A stretch of 64,000 nucleotides of DNA from contig NZ_AEIZ01000013.1 in assembly GCF_000165675.1 (NCBI RefSeq), positions 1 to 64,000 on the forward strand, given 5' to 3'. This document shows, piece by piece, positions 27,795 through 35,796 of this stretch. The position numbers were made by a program, and so were the translations under genes. Position 1 is the first letter of the stretch; each line of letters begins with the position of its first letter. The notes under the pieces are model-generated. The model ran no database searches. It was not told the origin of the DNA and saw nothing but the letters and a program-made list of their open reading frames with translations. This DNA is from Leuconostoc fallax KCTC 3537. GTDB taxonomy: Bacteria > Bacillota > Bacilli > Lactobacillales > Lactobacillaceae.

Positions 27795-27826
27795 AAAAAG
27801 AGCTGTTCCGAAGAACAGCTCTTTTT
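27795..27826. terminator. Terminator of the SMR gene
   Basis: AAAAAGAGCTGTTC pairs with GAACAGCTCTTTTT around a CGAA-type loop. Confidence 0.9.
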
Positions 27827-27861
27827 ATGGAATATCCCAAAGGTCGCCAACTTTACGTCAG

Positions 27862-27935
27862 TGCTCCCACTAGGACTCGAACCTAGGACCTTGGGATTAA
27901 AAATCCCCTACTCTAACCAACTGAGTTATGGGAGC
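27862..27935 (-). tRNA. tRNA-Lys (anticodon UUU)
   Basis: A 74-base cloverleaf folds on the minus strand: acceptor GCTCCCA/TGGGAGC, D stem ACTC/GAGT, anticodon loop TTTTTAA with UUU, T stem CTAGG/CCTAG with TTCGAGT. The discriminator is A, and CCA is not encoded. The first anticodon-stem pair is a G-A mismatch. It lies between the SMR gene and degV. Confidence 0.85.
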
Positions 27936-28006
27936 AATCTCTTGTGCCTTAGCACATTTATATATAATACGCCTTTTATAAAAAATGCAAGCAGTTTTTA
28001 TACTTT

Positions 28007-28906
28007 TTATGAATTAATTGTTGTTGTACGAACTAAATCTTGCCAATCATGTTCCCAAACAACGGCAATTGCGCCAGCACCAGTATGAACCGCGATTGAA
28101 GGTGCCATAGCACTACGTTCAAATTGGATGGTTGGGTACTCTTTTTGTAGTTCTGCTTGCCATTTATCACCAAGTTTTTGGTTATTCGCATCAATTACTG
28201 TAATACGAACCGGATAGGCTACGGTACTCAACGCTTCGGTAAGTGCTAGTTTAATTTCTTTCAGCGCCCCGCTCATTTTACGTGACTTCCCTACTGCCGC
28301 AATTTTACCATCTAGCACCAAATTAATAGATAGAATTGGTTTAATATTGAGCAAACCACCAATTAAGGCCTGTCCCGTACTAATTCTACCAGTACGTTGT
28401 AAATGGGAAATATCATTTACTGCAAAACGCACACCCATGGTTTGTCTCAATTGGTTTAATGCAGCCATAATGCGTTCTGCATCAACACCTTGATCAGCCA
28501 ATGTTGCTGCTAATAAGGCTTGGTGTCCAGCAGCAATAACTGTGATGCGCGAATCCCATGTATAAACAGCCATCCCCTCATAACTGGCAGCAACATTCGT
28601 CACTGTTTGGTAACTACCAGATATACCTGACGATAGCGTCATCAAAATAGCAGTATCATAGCCTATTGCTTTGGCTTGATTTAAAGCTTCAATCCACTCA
28701 CCTGGTGATGGTTGAGAAGTGGCCGGTAGATCTTTCTTTTCATCGATAAGTTTAATTAAAGCAGCAACATCTTGAATATCGCTTTCTTCGCGATAAGCTT
28801 CATCACCAAAAATAATAGGCAAGCTCACTTGCATAATATGATAACGATTGCGTTTTTCTAACGGAATAGCAAATGAGCTATCAACGATAATGGCGATTTT
28901 TGACAT
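28007..28906 (-). CDS. DegV-family fatty acid-binding protein
   Basis: The 299-residue protein shows the DegV pattern: IVDSSFAIP at the start, ATSQPSPGEWIEAL, MTLSSGISGSYQTV with the ligand-binding serine region, and RTGRISTGQALIGGLLNIKPIL. DegV proteins bind a fatty acid; the related FakB proteins present it to the kinase FakA for phosphorylation in the cytoplasm. GGAGAAATATAATA lies upstream. No fakA gene is visible nearby. FakB is a fair alternative name. Confidence 0.88.
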   Translation of the reverse strand: MSKIAIIVDSSFAIPLEKRNRYHIMQVSLPIIFGDEAYREESDIQDVAALIKLIDEKKDLPATSQPSPGEWIEALNQAKAIGYDTAILMTLSSGISGSYQTVTNVAASYEGMAVYTWDSRITVIAAGHQALLAATLADQGVDAERIMAALNQLRQTMGVRFAVNDISHLQRTGRISTGQALIGGLLNIKPILSINLVLDGKIAAVGKSRKMSGALKEIKLALTEALSTVAYPVRITVIDANNQKLGDKWQAELQKEYPTIQFERSAMAPSIAVHTGAGAIAVVWEHDWQDLVRTTTINS

Positions 28907-28940
28907 ATTATTATATTTCTCCTAAATTAACATATTTCTT

Positions 28941-29288
28941 TTATCGCAAAATAAAATGGCTGAATAACAATCCTAAAGCTAAGCTGAAACATCCGCAAAT
29001 TGTTTGCAATAGTAAGTAGCCAATTTGCCGTCGTAGACGCTTTTGAGCACTCTGCGTCATCATGGTACTAAATGTTGTAAAGCCACCTAAAAAGCCGGTA
29101 ATCAGGATTTCGCGCCAAAAAGAGGCATGCACCTGTGTTAGGACTATTCCCAAAATAAAAGCACCGATAATATTAACCACGAAAACTGCCGTAAAATATT
29201 GAAAATGCGGTGGCCACCAGGTCATCACGGCAAATCTTAGCATCGAGGCAATGCCCGCACCTAATGCAATCCAAAGTAATGTCATCAT
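28941..29288 (-). CDS. crcB: Fluoride ion channel subunit FluC (CrcB), second copy
   Basis: The 115-residue protein has four membrane helices and the CrcB marks GAGIASMLRFAVM, NIIGAFILGIV and TGFLGGFTTFSTM with the channel phenylalanines and threonines. It exports fluoride passively. It overlaps the first copy by one base, and paired FluC genes of this kind form heterodimeric channels in many Gram-positive bacteria. Confidence 0.92.
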   Translation of the reverse strand: MMTLLWIALGAGIASMLRFAVMTWWPPHFQYFTAVFVVNIIGAFILGIVLTQVHASFWREILITGFLGGFTTFSTMMTQSAQKRLRRQIGYLLLQTICGCFSLALGLLFSHFILR

Positions 29289-29683
29289 TATGTCCTATTC
29301 ACAATTCTTCTCGCAAACAAACGTCCCCAAACAACCATTAACATACCGCCGACTATTGTCATCACTAAATATAGTACGGCTTCCTCTGGTTCATCCATTA
29401 ACAACTCATAGCTCTGTAAAATAAGCGCACTGAATGTCGTAAAGCCACCAATAACGCCTGTTCCAATAAATGATTGCCAATGGCTTAATCGACTATCCGT
29501 CAATAATAAGTATTCACCCAACATTGCCAAACAAAAAGTGCCGAGTAAATTAATAAAAGTAATCATGATTGGCCAATGACCAATATGCGGTATTAATTGT
29601 AGTAAATAACGTAAACTACCACCAATGGCTCCACCCAAACCAATAATTAATAATTTAATTATAAAATCACTTTGTTTTTGCAT
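29288..29683 (-). CDS. crcB: Fluoride ion channel subunit FluC (CrcB), first copy
   Basis: The 131-residue protein has four helices and GGAIGGSLRYLLQL, INLLGTFCLAMLG and GTGVIGGFTTFSAL, the second typical FluC sequence type. It pairs with the gene downstream to form a fluoride channel. I looked for a fluoride riboswitch in the short upstream region, which lies back to back with the promoter of the tryptophan transporter, and found none. Confidence 0.92.
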   Translation of the reverse strand: MQKQSDFIIKLLIIGLGGAIGGSLRYLLQLIPHIGHWPIMITFINLLGTFCLAMLGEYLLLTDSRLSHWQSFIGTGVIGGFTTFSALILQSYELLMDEPEEAVLYLVMTIVGGMLMVVWGRLFARRIVNRT

Positions 29684-29727
29684 ACTTTATATTCTAACAA
29701 TTTTAAAGTTATTTGCCAAAAATAGTC

Positions 29728-29756
29728 TTGACATTTAACATATTTCTTAGTATTCT
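29728..29756 (+). promoter_or_regulatory. Promoter of the tryptophan transporter leader
   Basis: Consensus -35 TTGACA (29728-29733) and -10 TATTCT (29751-29756) are 17 bases apart, giving a start near 29763. Confidence 0.85.
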
Positions 29757-29786
29757 TAACCTATTCAGAAAACTTGGAGTAATATA

Positions 29787-29834
29787 ATGCACAATTTATT
29801 ATTAATTTCTAATAAAGCCTGGTGGCGTCGGTAA
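29787..29834 (+). CDS. Tryptophan leader peptide of the trpXYZ attenuator
   Basis: A 15-residue frame encodes MHNLLLISNKAWWRR, with tandem TGG codons at 29820-29825. It has a clear ribosome site, TTGGAG seven to eight bases before the ATG, and lies about 25 bases after the predicted transcript start. The CGT CGG codons and stop overlap the first arm of the attenuator. Ribosome stalling at the Trp codons in tryptophan shortage would free arm 2. This is the classical layout of a trp leader peptide. Confidence 0.8.
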   Translation: MHNLLLISNKAWWRR

Positions 29835-29985
29835 AACAGCTTGTTCTTAAAAGGATAAAGCTGGCGGATTTCAGTTTTATCCATACCGACTATTTTGTGT
29901 ATAACTCAAAGTCTGTATGGTAATGACCATACAGACTTTTCTTTTGACCTTGAATTGTCCTGTATGGCAAATCAAGGTCATTTTT
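29827..29985 (+). promoter_or_regulatory. Attenuator with alternative pairings and two tandem terminators before trpXYZ
   Basis: Arm 1 GTCGGTA (29827-29833) pairs with TACCGAC (29884-29890). Arm 2 CCATACCGAC (29881-29890) pairs instead with arm 3 GTCTGTATGG (29911-29920), nine pairs with one mismatch. Arm 3 pairs perfectly with arm 4 CCATACAGAC (29927-29936), followed by TTTTCTTTT, a terminator. A second terminator, TGACCTTGA/TCAAGGTCA (29945-29953, 29972-29980) with TTTTT, holds a further TGTATGG in its loop that arm 4 could bind. Confidence 0.82.
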
Positions 29986-30014
29986 AATTGAAATAATATT
30001 CTAGGAGAAACATT

Positions 30015-31012
30015 ATGAATAAACGACTAATGAGTGTAATAAGCATTATTGTAATCTTCTTGGCAATTGCTTTTGTCACAACTAATCGTACACAAAAAAT
30101 AAACAACAAGTACCAACGGTTGGTATTTTACAACTGGTCACCCACCCCGCACTCGATCAAATTAACAAAGGCGTAGTTGCTGGTTTGAAATCAGAAGGTT
30201 TTGTTAATGGTAAAACCGTTAAGATTGATTATCAAAATGCGCAGGCTGATCAAAGTAACTTAAAAACCATGGCCGAGAAATTTGCTAATGAGAACGCTGA
30301 TATCACGGTCGGTATCGCGACGCCTGCTGCTCAGTCACTTGCTAAATCTGCTAATGGCCAAAATCCTGTCATTCTAGCTGGTATCACTGATCCAGTAGGT
30401 GGCGGACTCGTCAAATCTAATAACCGTCCCGGCGGTAATATTACAGGTACTTCTGGTGAATCACCCCTTGCCTCTCACCTTAACTTAATTAAGCGTGTTG
30501 TACCGAATGCTAAAAAACTGGGCATTATCTATACCTCCTCAGATCATGGTGGTGAATATAATGCTAAAAAAATGCAAGCTCTTGCCCAAAAAGCTGGCTA
30601 CGATGTGCATATGTACACTATTTCAACCACCAATGACATGCAGCAAATTGCCGAAACAATGGCTAATCAAGTAGATGCTGTCTATGCACCACAAGATAAT
30701 GGTGTGGCGTCAGCAATGAAGACATTAGTTGGCGTAACAAATAAGGAAAAGGTACCCGTCTTCCCTGCTGTTAACACAATGGTCAAAGATGGTGGTCTTG
30801 CAACTGTCTCAGTTAATCAATTTGAACTGGGTAAAGCTTCTGGTATTATGGCCGGACGCGTTCTTAAAGGTAAGAACCCAGCCACCTATCCCATTAAGTT
30901 TATTACCAAAGGGGATATGACAATTAATACTTCAACTGCTAAAACACTAGGCATCACCTTACCCGACGACATTGTGCGTGAAGCTGAAAATAAAGGAGAA
31001 ATTTACAAATGA
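30015..31012 (+). CDS. trpX: Tryptophan ABC transporter substrate-binding protein TrpX (frameshifted as read)
   Basis: The 332-residue protein has an N-terminal hydrophobic segment and the COG2984 binding-protein fold (VGILQLVTHPALDQI, AQSLAKSANGQNPVILAGITDPVGGG in pieces, PNAKKLGIIYTSSDHG). One base added to A-run 30094-30099 joins the start (AGGAG, ATG 30015) to the long frame, reading RTQKNKQQVPTVG. Homologues without known ligand are common, but a Trp-codon leader upstream makes tryptophan the likely ligand. Its stop overlaps the start of the permease gene. Confidence 0.85.
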
Positions 31013-31908
31013 GTATGATTGTTTCCAGTATTGGTCAAGGCCTCTTATGGGCTGTCTTAGGTGTCGCTCTCTTCTTGACTTTCCGTATATTAAATTTTCC
31101 AGATATGACAGTTGAAGGTTCTTTTCCACTTGGTGCCGCAACAGCCGTCACTTTAATTAGTCATAATGTTTCACCAATTTTAGCCACGATCATTGCCTTT
31201 GGTGTTGGTGCCTTGGCTGGTTTAGCGACAGGGTTACTTTATACAAAAGGTAAAATCCCAATTTTACTAGCCGGAATTCTTGTTATGACTGCTTCTTTGT
31301 CTATTAACTTACGTATTATGGGATCAGCCAACATTTCCTTGTTGGGTAAAGATACTCTCTTTTCTGCCCATTTCTTGTCAACACTACCTAAATATTTTGA
31401 CTCTGTCTTGGTTGGCTTTATTATTATCAGTGTTATTACTGCATTACTTGTCATTTTTCTACAAACAGAAATTGGTCAAGCGTTCATCGCAACTGGTGAT
31501 AATCCAACAATGGCACAATCTATTGGTATTCGTACAGATCGCATGACTATCATGGGCTTAATGATATCTAATGGTTTGATTGCCTTTGGTGGCGCTGTCA
31601 TTGCCCAAAATAATGGATACGCTGATATTAACATGGGTATTGGTATTATTGTCATTGCCCTTGCTTCAATTATTATCGGCGAAGTCGTTTTCGGCGAATT
31701 GACGCTAACAGAACGTCTCATCGCTGTTGTTGTTGGTTCCATTTTATACCGCCTTGTATTATTAGCTGTCTTAAGACTTGGTTTTTCAACCAACGATCTC
31801 AATTTATTGTCAGCCATCGTCTTAGCGATTGCCATGATGTTACCGCAAATCAGCAAAGCACTAAAGTTGGATAAAGTAATTAAGAAAGGATTGGCTAACC
31901 ATGACTGA
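31009..31908 (+). CDS. trpY: Tryptophan ABC transporter permease TrpY
   Basis: The 299-residue membrane protein has eight to nine helices with the pattern of the BPD-2 permeases (FPDMTVEGSFPLGAA, GKIPILLAGILVMTA, SIGIRTDRMTIMGLMISNG). It forms the import channel served by TrpX and TrpZ. It overlaps the genes on either side by a few bases, showing a tight operon. GGAG precedes the ATG. Confidence 0.88.
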   Translation: MSMIVSSIGQGLLWAVLGVALFLTFRILNFPDMTVEGSFPLGAATAVTLISHNVSPILATIIAFGVGALAGLATGLLYTKGKIPILLAGILVMTASLSINLRIMGSANISLLGKDTLFSAHFLSTLPKYFDSVLVGFIIISVITALLVIFLQTEIGQAFIATGDNPTMAQSIGIRTDRMTIMGLMISNGLIAFGGAVIAQNNGYADINMGIGIIVIALASIIIGEVVFGELTLTERLIAVVVGSILYRLVLLAVLRLGFSTNDLNLLSAIVLAIAMMLPQISKALKLDKVIKKGLANHD

Positions 31909-32668
31909 ACCCGTATTTAGACTTCAAGATGTTGATGTTACTGTAAAGCAAGGTACATTAGCTGCAACTAAAATATTAAAAGGTATTAATTTTGATATAT
32001 ATGAAGGTGATTTTATCACTGTATTGGGAACAAACGGTGCTGGTAAATCCACTTTATTCAATGCTATCGCTGGCAATCTCCAATTGAGTCACGGCCACAT
32101 CTTGCACCACGGTACTGACATCACACAAAAAAGTCCAGTTGAACGAACAGATTACATTGCGCGCGTTTTTCAAGACCCTAAGATGGGTACTGCCCCTCGT
32201 ATGACTGTTGCAGAAAACCTGTTGCTTGCCGAAAAGCGAGGCGCAAAACGACGCTTACGCGGACGTAATCTATCTAAAGAAAAATTAGCGCAATATCGTG
32301 AATTAACGCAAACAATGGGGAATAACCTCGATACCCGTTTACAAACAGCCACTGGCAATCTATCCGGTGGACAAAGACAAGCCCTAAGCTTCTTAATGGC
32401 AACGCTTGTTAAACCAGAATTATTGTTATTAGATGAACATACTGCTGCTTTAGATCCTAAAACTTCCGAACAACTGATGACAACAACTAATCAGCAAGTC
32501 ACACAAAATCAGTTAACCGCCCTTATGATTACGCACAATTTAGCTGATGCGCTAAAATACGGTAACCGTTTAATTGTTTTGAATGCTGGAGACATCGTGC
32601 TGGATGTTCGTAATGAAGAAAAAGCAAAATTATCCGAAGAACAATTACTCAAATATTTTATTGCATAA
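31901..32668 (+). CDS. trpZ: Tryptophan ABC transporter ATPase TrpZ
   Basis: The 255-residue ATPase has Walker A LGTNGAGKST, the Q-loop in ARVFQDPKMG, signature LSGGQRQALSF, Walker B LLLLDEHTAALDP and the switch MITHN. The DEHTAALDP form is typical of the ATPases of this transporter class. It overlaps the permease gene by eight bases and ends the trpXYZ operon. Confidence 0.9.
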   Translation: MTEPVFRLQDVDVTVKQGTLAATKILKGINFDIYEGDFITVLGTNGAGKSTLFNAIAGNLQLSHGHILHHGTDITQKSPVERTDYIARVFQDPKMGTAPRMTVAENLLLAEKRGAKRRLRGRNLSKEKLAQYRELTQTMGNNLDTRLQTATGNLSGGQRQALSFLMATLVKPELLLLDEHTAALDPKTSEQLMTTTNQQVTQNQLTALMITHNLADALKYGNRLIVLNAGDIVLDVRNEEKAKLSEEQLLKYFIA

Positions 32669-32679
32669 CAACAAATAAG

Positions 32680-32769
32680 ATGGTATTGTTTCCCATCTTC
32701 AAAGACCACTTTTTAGATCAAACAGGTAATATTTCTTTTGAAAAAGCTTTTGAAAAAGCTGTCACGTAA
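32680..32769 (+). CDS. Short frame of unknown nature after trpZ
   Basis: A 29-residue frame, MVLFPIFKDHFLDQTGNISF onward to EKAVT, follows trpZ by 11 bases. It has no clear ribosome site. It could be a small protein or a remnant of a larger gene. I cannot assign it. Confidence 0.25.
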   Translation: MVLFPIFKDHFLDQTGNISFEKAFEKAVT

Positions 32770-32793
32770 AATTTAGTTTGTTCGTTTTTTAAT

Positions 32794-32819
32794 AAAAAGC
32801 ATACTTAGGTATGCTTTTT
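32794..32819. terminator. Bidirectional terminator between trpXYZ and the MFS gene
   Basis: AAAAAGCATAC and GTATGCTTTTT enclose TTAG, which holds part of the MFS stop codon. Confidence 0.88.
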
Positions 32820-33998
32820 ATTTTGCTTAAAGGTCATCATAAACAAACCACCACTAATCAGAATCATCATGATAAACACTGACAAAAAAGAGCCCTCATC
32901 CAACCTCGGTCCATCATAAATCCTGAATATAGCGGACCAACCACGCGTCCTGAACTAATCATCATTGTCACAAAACCTTGTGCCTGCCCAGCAACCGACT
33001 GTGGCGTCATTTGAGCAACCCACGCTGGAACTTGTGGACTTTGCAACATTTCACCCACAGTTAATAGTTCAAATACAATCACAATTTGCCAAAAATCTCG
33101 AACAAAATTAAAAGAAAAACTAGAAGCAAAAATGACGCTCCCAATCAAAATGGATACTTCATAGCGATGTTTATTAGCCCAATTAGAAATAACTCTTTGG
33201 AACAAAATAATCGTAATGCCGTTAATCATCCATAAATCCGCATAATTTCTTGTCGGCATCCCCAATGTCTTCATATGTGGTGCCATCACTGTCTCCCATA
33301 AGATATACGACAAGTAAGTAATAAATAGTAAGGCACCAATGGCAATTAATAACGGTGTGAGTTGCAATTTCTTTGGTGTGAGATTTGTATGACGATCAGT
33401 ACGTACAACAGGAACTGTTGGTATATCAACGCTCACATTGAACTTAAAAAGACAACCAACCACAATAGTAAATAAATAAAGCTCGAAATGATCATTAGTA
33501 GATAAAAACCATAGTCAAAAAGGTAACCCACAACTAATGTACCTAAAACCATCCCTACATTTAATACGATATACAGATTATTAAAAACAACACGCGTCTT
33601 TTCAGATCGAATCGTTGTTGCATAAGCATTAACTAAAGTTAATTCGATTCCCATACCAAAATTCGCAACCCATATTAAAATCGCAAACATTGGCCAGCCA
33701 TTCCAAAAAATCAGGCTTGCGACAGCCAAAAAATAATAGCAATCGTTACTAGTAACGCCTTATAAGGTTGCCAGTGATCAAATAATTGCCCACCAATGAA
33801 AGAACCAAAGACGCTTATCATTGATCCTATCATCAAAACAAGACCTGCAGTCATAAAACTTTGATGTAGCTGGCCTGTCATATATAGGGTAGATACCGGC
33901 CATATCATTGAATTACCGATATTAGATAGCAATGTTCCAATAAGTAACCATTTTTCATCTAATGTGTGATTGACCATCTGCTTTTGTTCAATATGCAT
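32805..33998 (-). CDS. MFS transporter, DHA1-like (three frameshifts as read)
   Basis: Four open segments join into one protein of about 398 residues with about 12 helices when one base is added at each of A-runs 33728-33733, 33446-33450 and 32884-32889. The joins read IIFLAVASLIFWN, LWLVVFFKFNVSV and DRGWMRALFLSVFIMM, and the protein ends FKQNKKHT at 32805. The pattern (TLLSNIGNSMIWPVSTLYM, GMGIELTLVNAYATTI) suits a drug or metabolite exporter of unknown substrate. Three breaks in one gene, all in homopolymers, point to sequencing error rather than decay, though decay cannot be excluded. Confidence 0.72.
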
Positions 33999-34224
33999 AA
34001 ATCCTCCAAAACTTTAATTAGTATAGCATGAAAAAGGATTCGCTCAGCCTAGCACCATAAAAGTATGGTTTGACGTCCAAATGTACCCCTAACCCTTCTG
34101 ATTTATACAAGCTTTGACATAAATTACGCCTTACAATGATGTAACCGTTTTATTCTCGTTGTTCAACAGTGAACATTTGCGTTATACTAGTACATGAAAA
34201 CGATAAACTTTTAAGGGGAACATC

Positions 34225-35688
34225 ATGGTTTCAGAAATTAAAACTTTGGTAACTTTCTTTGGTGGTACTGGTGATTTAGCAAAGCGTAAGCTTTACCCAT
34301 CAGTCTTTAACCTTTATAAAAAAGGCTACCTACAAGAACACTTTGCCATTGTCGGTACAGCACGTCAGGATTTAAGCGATGCTGAATTTAAGCAATTAGT
34401 TCGTGAATCTATCGCAGACTTTACTGAAGATCAGGCACAAGCAGAAGCCTTCATCGAGCATTTTTCATATCGTGCACACGATGTAACCGATGCCGCATCA
34501 TATAATGTCTTAAAGCTCGCGATTGAAGAAGCAGCACAAAAGTTTGACATTGAAGGCAATCGTATTTTCTATATGTCTGTTGCACCACGTTTCTTTGGTA
34601 CAATTGCACAATATCTGAAATCAGAAGGATTGTTAGCCACAACTGGTTATAACCGTTTGATGATTGAAAAGCCATTTGGTACATCATACGCAACCGCCGA
34701 AGCACTACAAAACGATTTGGAAGATGCTTTCGATGATAACCAACTATTCCGTATCGATCACTACTTAGGTAAGGAAATGGTTCAAAATATTGCGGCGCTA
34801 CGTTTTGGAAACCCAATTTTTGATGCTGCTTGGAACAAAGATTACATCAAAAACGTACAAGTAACCCTTTCAGAAGTACTTGGTGTTGAAGAACGTGCTG
34901 GTTATTATGATACTGCTGGTGCCCTACTTGATATGATTCAAAACCATACAATGCAAATTGTTGGTTGGCTAGCAATGGAAAAGCCAGAATCATTTAATGA
35001 CACAGATATCCGTGCTGCAAAAAATGCTGCCTTTAATGCTTTGAAAATCTATGACGAAGCAGAAGTTAACAAGTACTTTGTGCGTGCACAATATGGTGCT
35101 GGTGATTCTGCTGACTTTTTGCCTTACTTAGAAGAAAAAGATGTCCCTGCTGATTCAAAGAATAACACCTTTATCGCCGGTGAATTACAGTTTGATCTAC
35201 CGCGTTGGGAAGGTGTGCCTTTCTACGTCCGTTCAGGAAAGCGTTTAGCTGCCAAGCAAACACGTGTTGATATCGTCTTCAAGGCTGGTAAATTCAACTT
35301 TGGTTCAGCCACACCTGCACAAGAATCTGTTTTGTCTATTTTGATTGATCCAAAGGGTGGCGTTCAATTCACAGTTAATGCCAAGCGTGTATCAGACGCC
35401 TTTGATACACGAACAATTGACTTAGGTTGGCAAGCATCTGCCGAAGATAAGCAAAACACACCAGAACCTTACGAACGTATGATTCATGATGCTATGGACG
35501 GTAATGGTTCTAACTTCGCAGATTGGAACGGTGTTGCAACTGCATGGCGTTTCGTTGATGCTATCTCAGCCGTTTATACAGCTGATAAGGCACCACTTGA
35601 AACTTACAAGTCAGGTTCAATGGGACCAGATGCATCTGACCAACTACTTGCTGCTAACGGCGATAAGTGGTTCTACACTGGTCAATAA
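34225..35688 (+). CDS. zwf: Glucose-6-phosphate 1-dehydrogenase
   Basis: The 487-residue protein has the NADP/NAD site FFGGTGDLAKRKLYPSVF, the active-site RIDHYLGKEMVQN with the conserved lysine, and the substrate motif RSGKRLA. It oxidises glucose 6-phosphate to the lactone, the first step of the phosphoketolase pathway of heterofermenters. Leuconostoc enzymes of this type use NAD or NADP, and the length matches. AAGGGGAAC lies before the ATG; a -10 TATACT lies upstream near 34184. It is a single gene with a strong terminator. Confidence 0.95.
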   Translation: MVSEIKTLVTFFGGTGDLAKRKLYPSVFNLYKKGYLQEHFAIVGTARQDLSDAEFKQLVRESIADFTEDQAQAEAFIEHFSYRAHDVTDAASYNVLKLAIEEAAQKFDIEGNRIFYMSVAPRFFGTIAQYLKSEGLLATTGYNRLMIEKPFGTSYATAEALQNDLEDAFDDNQLFRIDHYLGKEMVQNIAALRFGNPIFDAAWNKDYIKNVQVTLSEVLGVEERAGYYDTAGALLDMIQNHTMQIVGWLAMEKPESFNDTDIRAAKNAAFNALKIYDEAEVNKYFVRAQYGAGDSADFLPYLEEKDVPADSKNNTFIAGELQFDLPRWEGVPFYVRSGKRLAAKQTRVDIVFKAGKFNFGSATPAQESVLSILIDPKGGVQFTVNAKRVSDAFDTRTIDLGWQASAEDKQNTPEPYERMIHDAMDGNGSNFADWNGVATAWRFVDAISAVYTADKAPLETYKSGSMGPDASDQLLAANGDKWFYTGQ

Positions 35689-35703
35689 TTTATTACCTAC
35701 TAC

Positions 35704-35738
35704 AAAAACGTTGATTCTCAATTGAATCAACGTTTTTT
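35704..35738 (+). terminator. Terminator of zwf
   Basis: AAAAACGTTGATTC pairs with GAATCAACGTTTTTT around TCAATT. Confidence 0.9.
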
Positions 35739-35754
35739 ATTGACTTTATATCAT

Positions 35755-35786
35755 AAAAAACGGTAGCATCAAATGATGCCACCGTT
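35755..35786 (-). terminator. Terminator of the Clp ATPase gene
   Basis: AAACGGTGGCATC and GATGCTACCGTTT form a stem on the minus strand with one mismatch, followed by a T-run. It starts ten bases after the gene. Confidence 0.85.
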
Positions 35787-35796
35787 TATTTTGTCA

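Noticed and set aside
29684-29727. Fluoride riboswitch upstream of the crcB pair
   Set aside because: The upstream space is too short and shows no matching conserved core.
32805-33998. Decayed MFS pseudogene
   Set aside because: Three breaks look like decay, but each is a single missing base in a homopolymer and the corrected protein is fully normal. I kept it as a gene with a warning.
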